Source: Metabacillus rhizolycopersici
Lineage (GTDB): Bacteria > Bacillota > Bacilli > Bacillales > Bacillaceae
Direction: 5' to 3'
Assembly (NCBI RefSeq): GCF_020075705.1
Contig: NZ_JAIQUM010000143.1
Coordinates: 1-5,938 of the forward strand
Length of the DNA stretch: 5,938 bases
Shown here: piece by piece, positions 4,725 through 5,938 of the stretch
How the letters are laid out: every line of letters begins with the position of its first letter
How positions within the stretch are numbered: the stretch's first letter is position 1
Translations under genes and position numbers: made by a program
Notes under the pieces: model-generated
Told to the model about the DNA's origin: nothing
The model's input: the letters and a program-made list of their open reading frames with translations, nothing else
Database searches by the model: none

Positions 4725-5489
4725 TTATTTAATTTCAGAAGATTTCGCATTAGCATTGGCGATAAGGTCACCAACCGTGACATTTTTTAAGTTCTTGCTG
4801 GATATTGCATTCAATATAGCGGGTAATGCCTTATTTGTTTGCTTAGCTGAATCGGAAGCATGTAGAAGAACAATGTCTCCTCCCTTTATCTTAGATGTCG
4901 TATTTTTAACAATCAGTTCAACTCCAGGATTTTTCCAGTCATCTGAATTGATACTATAGTGAACAACAGTGTATCCGTGCTTTTGTGCGACAGTAAGCAC
5001 GTCTTTGTTAAAGTTTCCACCCGGGGGACGTAACAATGTAACATCTTTCACACCTAATTCCGTAAAAACCTCTTGGGCTAATGATAAATCTTTCCTAACC
5101 TCGTCTGGCTCAAGATCATTGTAATTAGTATATGCGTACCCCATACTTCCTACTTGATGACCATCTTCGACAATCCGCTTGATTACATCAGGATGTCTTT
5201 CCGCCCAAGAAGCGGACACGAAGAAGGTTGCATTATTAATTTTTTGCTTTTTCAATGTCTCTAGTATTGGCTCAGCATTTACATCGCCCCAGCTTATATC
5301 AAAGGTTAATGCAACTTCATTTCCTTTCGTCTCACCCCTGTAGATTGCCTTAGGTCCATCAGAAGTAGAGAAAACAGGATAATTTAAGACATTTTCTACA
5401 TATAAAATTCCTGCGGTAAAAAAGGCTGCTACCATAATTATTGCAACTTGTTTAATCCTTTTCATATGAATGACATGAAACTGGTTCAT
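4725..5489 (-). CDS. pdaB: PdaB, polysaccharide-deacetylase-fold sporulation protein
   Basis: This 254-residue protein belongs to the NodB-fold sporulation family PdaB (formerly YbaN), which in B. subtilis is needed to keep spores dormant and intact late in sporulation; its substrate is not established. The N-terminus is short and positive, with a membrane segment (about 14-31), then the NodB domain (about 57-250). Motif 1 reads TFDISWGD (62-69): the first Asp (Asp64) is kept but the second, metal-binding Asp is Ile65. In motif 2 the usual His-x3-His is Met116 and Tyr120. The later motifs are present: RPPGG (154-158), DDW (183-185) and LLH with His210. The metal site therefore looks broken while the fold is kept, and from memory this is a trait of the family. 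ATG 5489 has a strong GAGGGGGA ribosome binding site. It converges with kbaA and is divergent from the rRNA operon. Confidence 0.94.
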   Translation of the reverse strand: MNQFHVIHMKRIKQVAIIMVAAFFTAGILYVENVLNYPVFSTSDGPKAIYRGETKGNEVALTFDISWGDVNAEPILETLKKQKINNATFFVSASWAERHPDVIKRIVEDGHQVGSMGYAYTNYNDLEPDEVRKDLSLAQEVFTELGVKDVTLLRPPGGNFNKDVLTVAQKHGYTVVHYSINSDDWKNPGVELIVKNTTSKIKGGDIVLLHASDSAKQTNKALPAILNAISSKNLKNVTVGDLIANANAKSSEIK

Positions 5490-5494
5490 AATGG

Positions 5495-5502
5495 TCCCCC
5501 TC
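5495..5502 (-). promoter_or_regulatory. Ribosome binding site for pdaB
   Basis: GAGGGGGA on the - strand ends 5 bases before ATG 5489. It selects this start over the internal in-frame ATG of residue 9 (5465), which has no such site. Confidence 0.8.
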
Positions 5503-5522
5503 GTCCACTTACTCTTGTGACA

Positions 5523-5551
5523 AGTTTATGCTTGGACTTCGACGAAAATGA
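5523..5551 (-). promoter_or_regulatory. Sigma-E-type (mother-cell) promoter for pdaB
   Basis: On the - strand, TCATTTT (5551-5545) and CATAAACT (5530-5523) are 14 bases apart. Against TCATATT, 13-15 bases, CATACANT there is one mismatch in each box. A start near 5516 gives a leader of about 26 bases with the ribosome binding site. The spacing is the same as in the cwlD promoter at 936-964. Confidence 0.68.
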
Positions 5552-5619
5552 TTAAAAATAAAATGAAATAGGAAGAATGGGTTTGAAAATAGAGTACTTC
5601 TATTTTTTGTTTTAGTTAA

Positions 5620-5655
5620 GATCATTAATAAAAACAAAAAAGTTTAGATTTTTAG
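5620..5655 (+). promoter_or_regulatory. A/T-tract region upstream of rRNA P1, UP-element-like
   Basis: Runs of A and T (AAAAACAAAAAAG, then TTTTTAG) lie directly before the P1 -35 box. This composition is typical of UP elements that bind the RNA polymerase alpha subunits at rRNA promoters. It is inferred from base composition and place. Confidence 0.5.
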
Positions 5656-5684
5656 TTGACCAAACAAAATTGAAATGTTATATT
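5656..5684 (+). promoter_or_regulatory. rRNA operon promoter P1
   Basis: TTGACC (5656-5661) and TATATT (5679-5684) are 17 bases apart, with TG at 5676-5677 before the -10. The start is expected near 5691-5692 (C or G). It lies about 220 bases before the 16S gene. In Bacillus, rRNA promoters respond to the level of the starting nucleotide, so mapping the first base matters. Confidence 0.85.
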
Positions 5685-5749
5685 AATATTCGTCGCCAAG
5701 GAGCGGTTGAGTAGTTGACTTTTAAAAAAGAAAAATATCTAAAAATAAG

Positions 5750-5778
5750 TTGACGAAACAAACGTGATATGGTAATTT
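5750..5778 (+). promoter_or_regulatory. rRNA operon promoter P2
   Basis: TTGACG (5750-5755) and TAATTT (5773-5778) are 17 bases apart, with TG at 5770-5771 before the -10. The start is expected near G5785. It shares AGTTGAC-N-AAACAAA with P1, 94 bases upstream, which suggests that the two arose by duplication or are held to the same core sequence. Confidence 0.8.
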
Positions 5779-5784
5779 AATAAA

Positions 5785-5827
5785 GCCGCTTCTGAGAGAA
5801 ACGGCAACAAGATGATCTTTGAAAACT
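5785..5827 (+). promoter_or_regulatory. rRNA leader boxB-like hairpin and boxA antitermination signal
   Basis: GCCGCTT (5785-5791) pairs with AAACGGC (5799-5805), with one C-A mismatch, to form a boxB-like hairpin. It is followed by TGATCTTTGAAAACT (5813-5827), which resembles the boxA of Bacillus rRNA leaders (compare E. coli TGCTCTTTAACA). boxA is bound by NusB-NusE and keeps polymerase from terminating early in the untranslated rRNA operon. Confidence 0.7.
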
Positions 5828-5849
5828 AAACAAAACCAAGCGTGCCAAC

Positions 5850-5865
5850 GTTAATTTCGATTAAC
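5850..5865 (+). other. TTCG-loop hairpin in the rRNA leader
   Basis: GTTAAT (5850-5855) and ATTAAC (5860-5865) pair perfectly around the loop TTCG. It stands between boxA and the mature 16S end and is likely part of the precursor fold. No processing site can be assigned from sequence alone. Confidence 0.5.
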
Positions 5866-5871
5866 ATAAAC

Positions 5872-5885
5872 GTACTATATAGTAC
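5872..5885. other. 14-base perfect palindrome before 16S rRNA
   Basis: GTACTATATAGTAC is fully self-complementary and lies 24 bases before the 16S 5' end. As RNA it has no room for a loop unless the centre opens, so it forms only a short hairpin. It could be an inter-strand or protein site, or chance. Confidence 0.6.
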
Positions 5886-5909
5886 AAAACTTATGAGCAA
5901 GTCAAACAC

Positions 5910-5938
5910 TTTATTGGAGAGTTTGATCCTGGCTCAGG
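5910..5938 (+). rRNA. rrs: 16S ribosomal RNA, 5' end only
   Basis: The last bases contain GAGAGTTTGATCCTGGCTC, the universal 5' sequence of bacterial 16S rRNA (the site of primer 27F). By comparison with B. subtilis, where the mature RNA begins TTTATCGGAGAG, the mature 5' end is placed at about 5910 (TTTATTGGAGAG here). Only about 29 bases are in the window. The tandem promoters and leader upstream show that this is the head of an rRNA operon, which in B. subtilis follows pdaB in the same way. Confidence 0.95.

Noticed and set aside
4681..4959. 92-residue + strand frame
   Set aside because: It lies antisense to pdaB and has no family resemblance or good ribosome binding site.
5586..5608. AT-only hairpin AAAATAGA/TCTATTTT with a T-run, as a terminator
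   Set aside because: The stem is weak, no + strand gene lies before it, and it sits in the A/T-rich zone before the rRNA promoter, where such pairings arise by chance.
1..5938. Defence system, prophage or complete transposon
   Set aside because: No integrase, transposase, nuclease or phage gene is present. All intact genes belong to the conserved sporulation block.

Overview
The window comes from the chromosome of a low-GC, endospore-forming member of the Bacillaceae (Bacillus in the broad sense). Four observations support this: AT-rich DNA, strong GGGGG/GGAGG-type ribosome binding sites, a gene set made almost entirely of sporulation and germination genes, and a gene order I recognise as the conserved ybaK-cwlD-salA-gerD-kbaA-pdaB-rrn segment of Bacillus subtilis. 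No taxon below family level can be read from the sequence.

Layout. Bases 1-230 hold the 3' end of a gene whose product ends in tandem Pro-Ser-Lys-Glu-type tetrapeptides; an intrinsic terminator follows at 258-290. On the + strand come ybaK (DUF2521, unknown function), cwlD (cortex amidase, behind a good sigma-E-type promoter) and salA (Mrp/NBP35-type P-loop ATPase, behind a sigma-A-type promoter), closed by a terminator at 2856-2878. Bases 2879-3256 carry no convincing gene. They hold a GC-rich, roughly 110-base imperfect palindrome that resembles a dispersed Bacillus repeat. gerD (germination lipoprotein) lies on the - strand with a sigma-G-like promoter. kbaA (KinB activator, membrane protein) is on the + strand and pdaB (NodB-fold sporulation protein, sigma-E-type promoter) on the - strand. 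These last two converge on a terminator that reads in both directions (4622-4657). Bases 5640-5938 are the tandem promoters, boxB/boxA-type leader and first bases of a 16S rRNA gene whose body lies outside the window.

How the genes fit together. kbaA feeds the phosphorelay that starts sporulation. salA is known as a transition-state regulator. cwlD modifies cortex peptidoglycan so that it can later be recognised by germination lytic enzymes. pdaB is needed for stable spores late in sporulation. gerD organises germinant receptors in the spore inner membrane. The promoter classes read from the sequence (sigma-E for cwlD and pdaB, sigma-G for gerD, sigma-A for salA and the rRNA) match these stages.

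I see no clearly new system. The points most worth a second look are the repeat-tailed open frame at the left edge, the palindromic element with its possible transcript, and the missing metal-site residues in SalA and PdaB.
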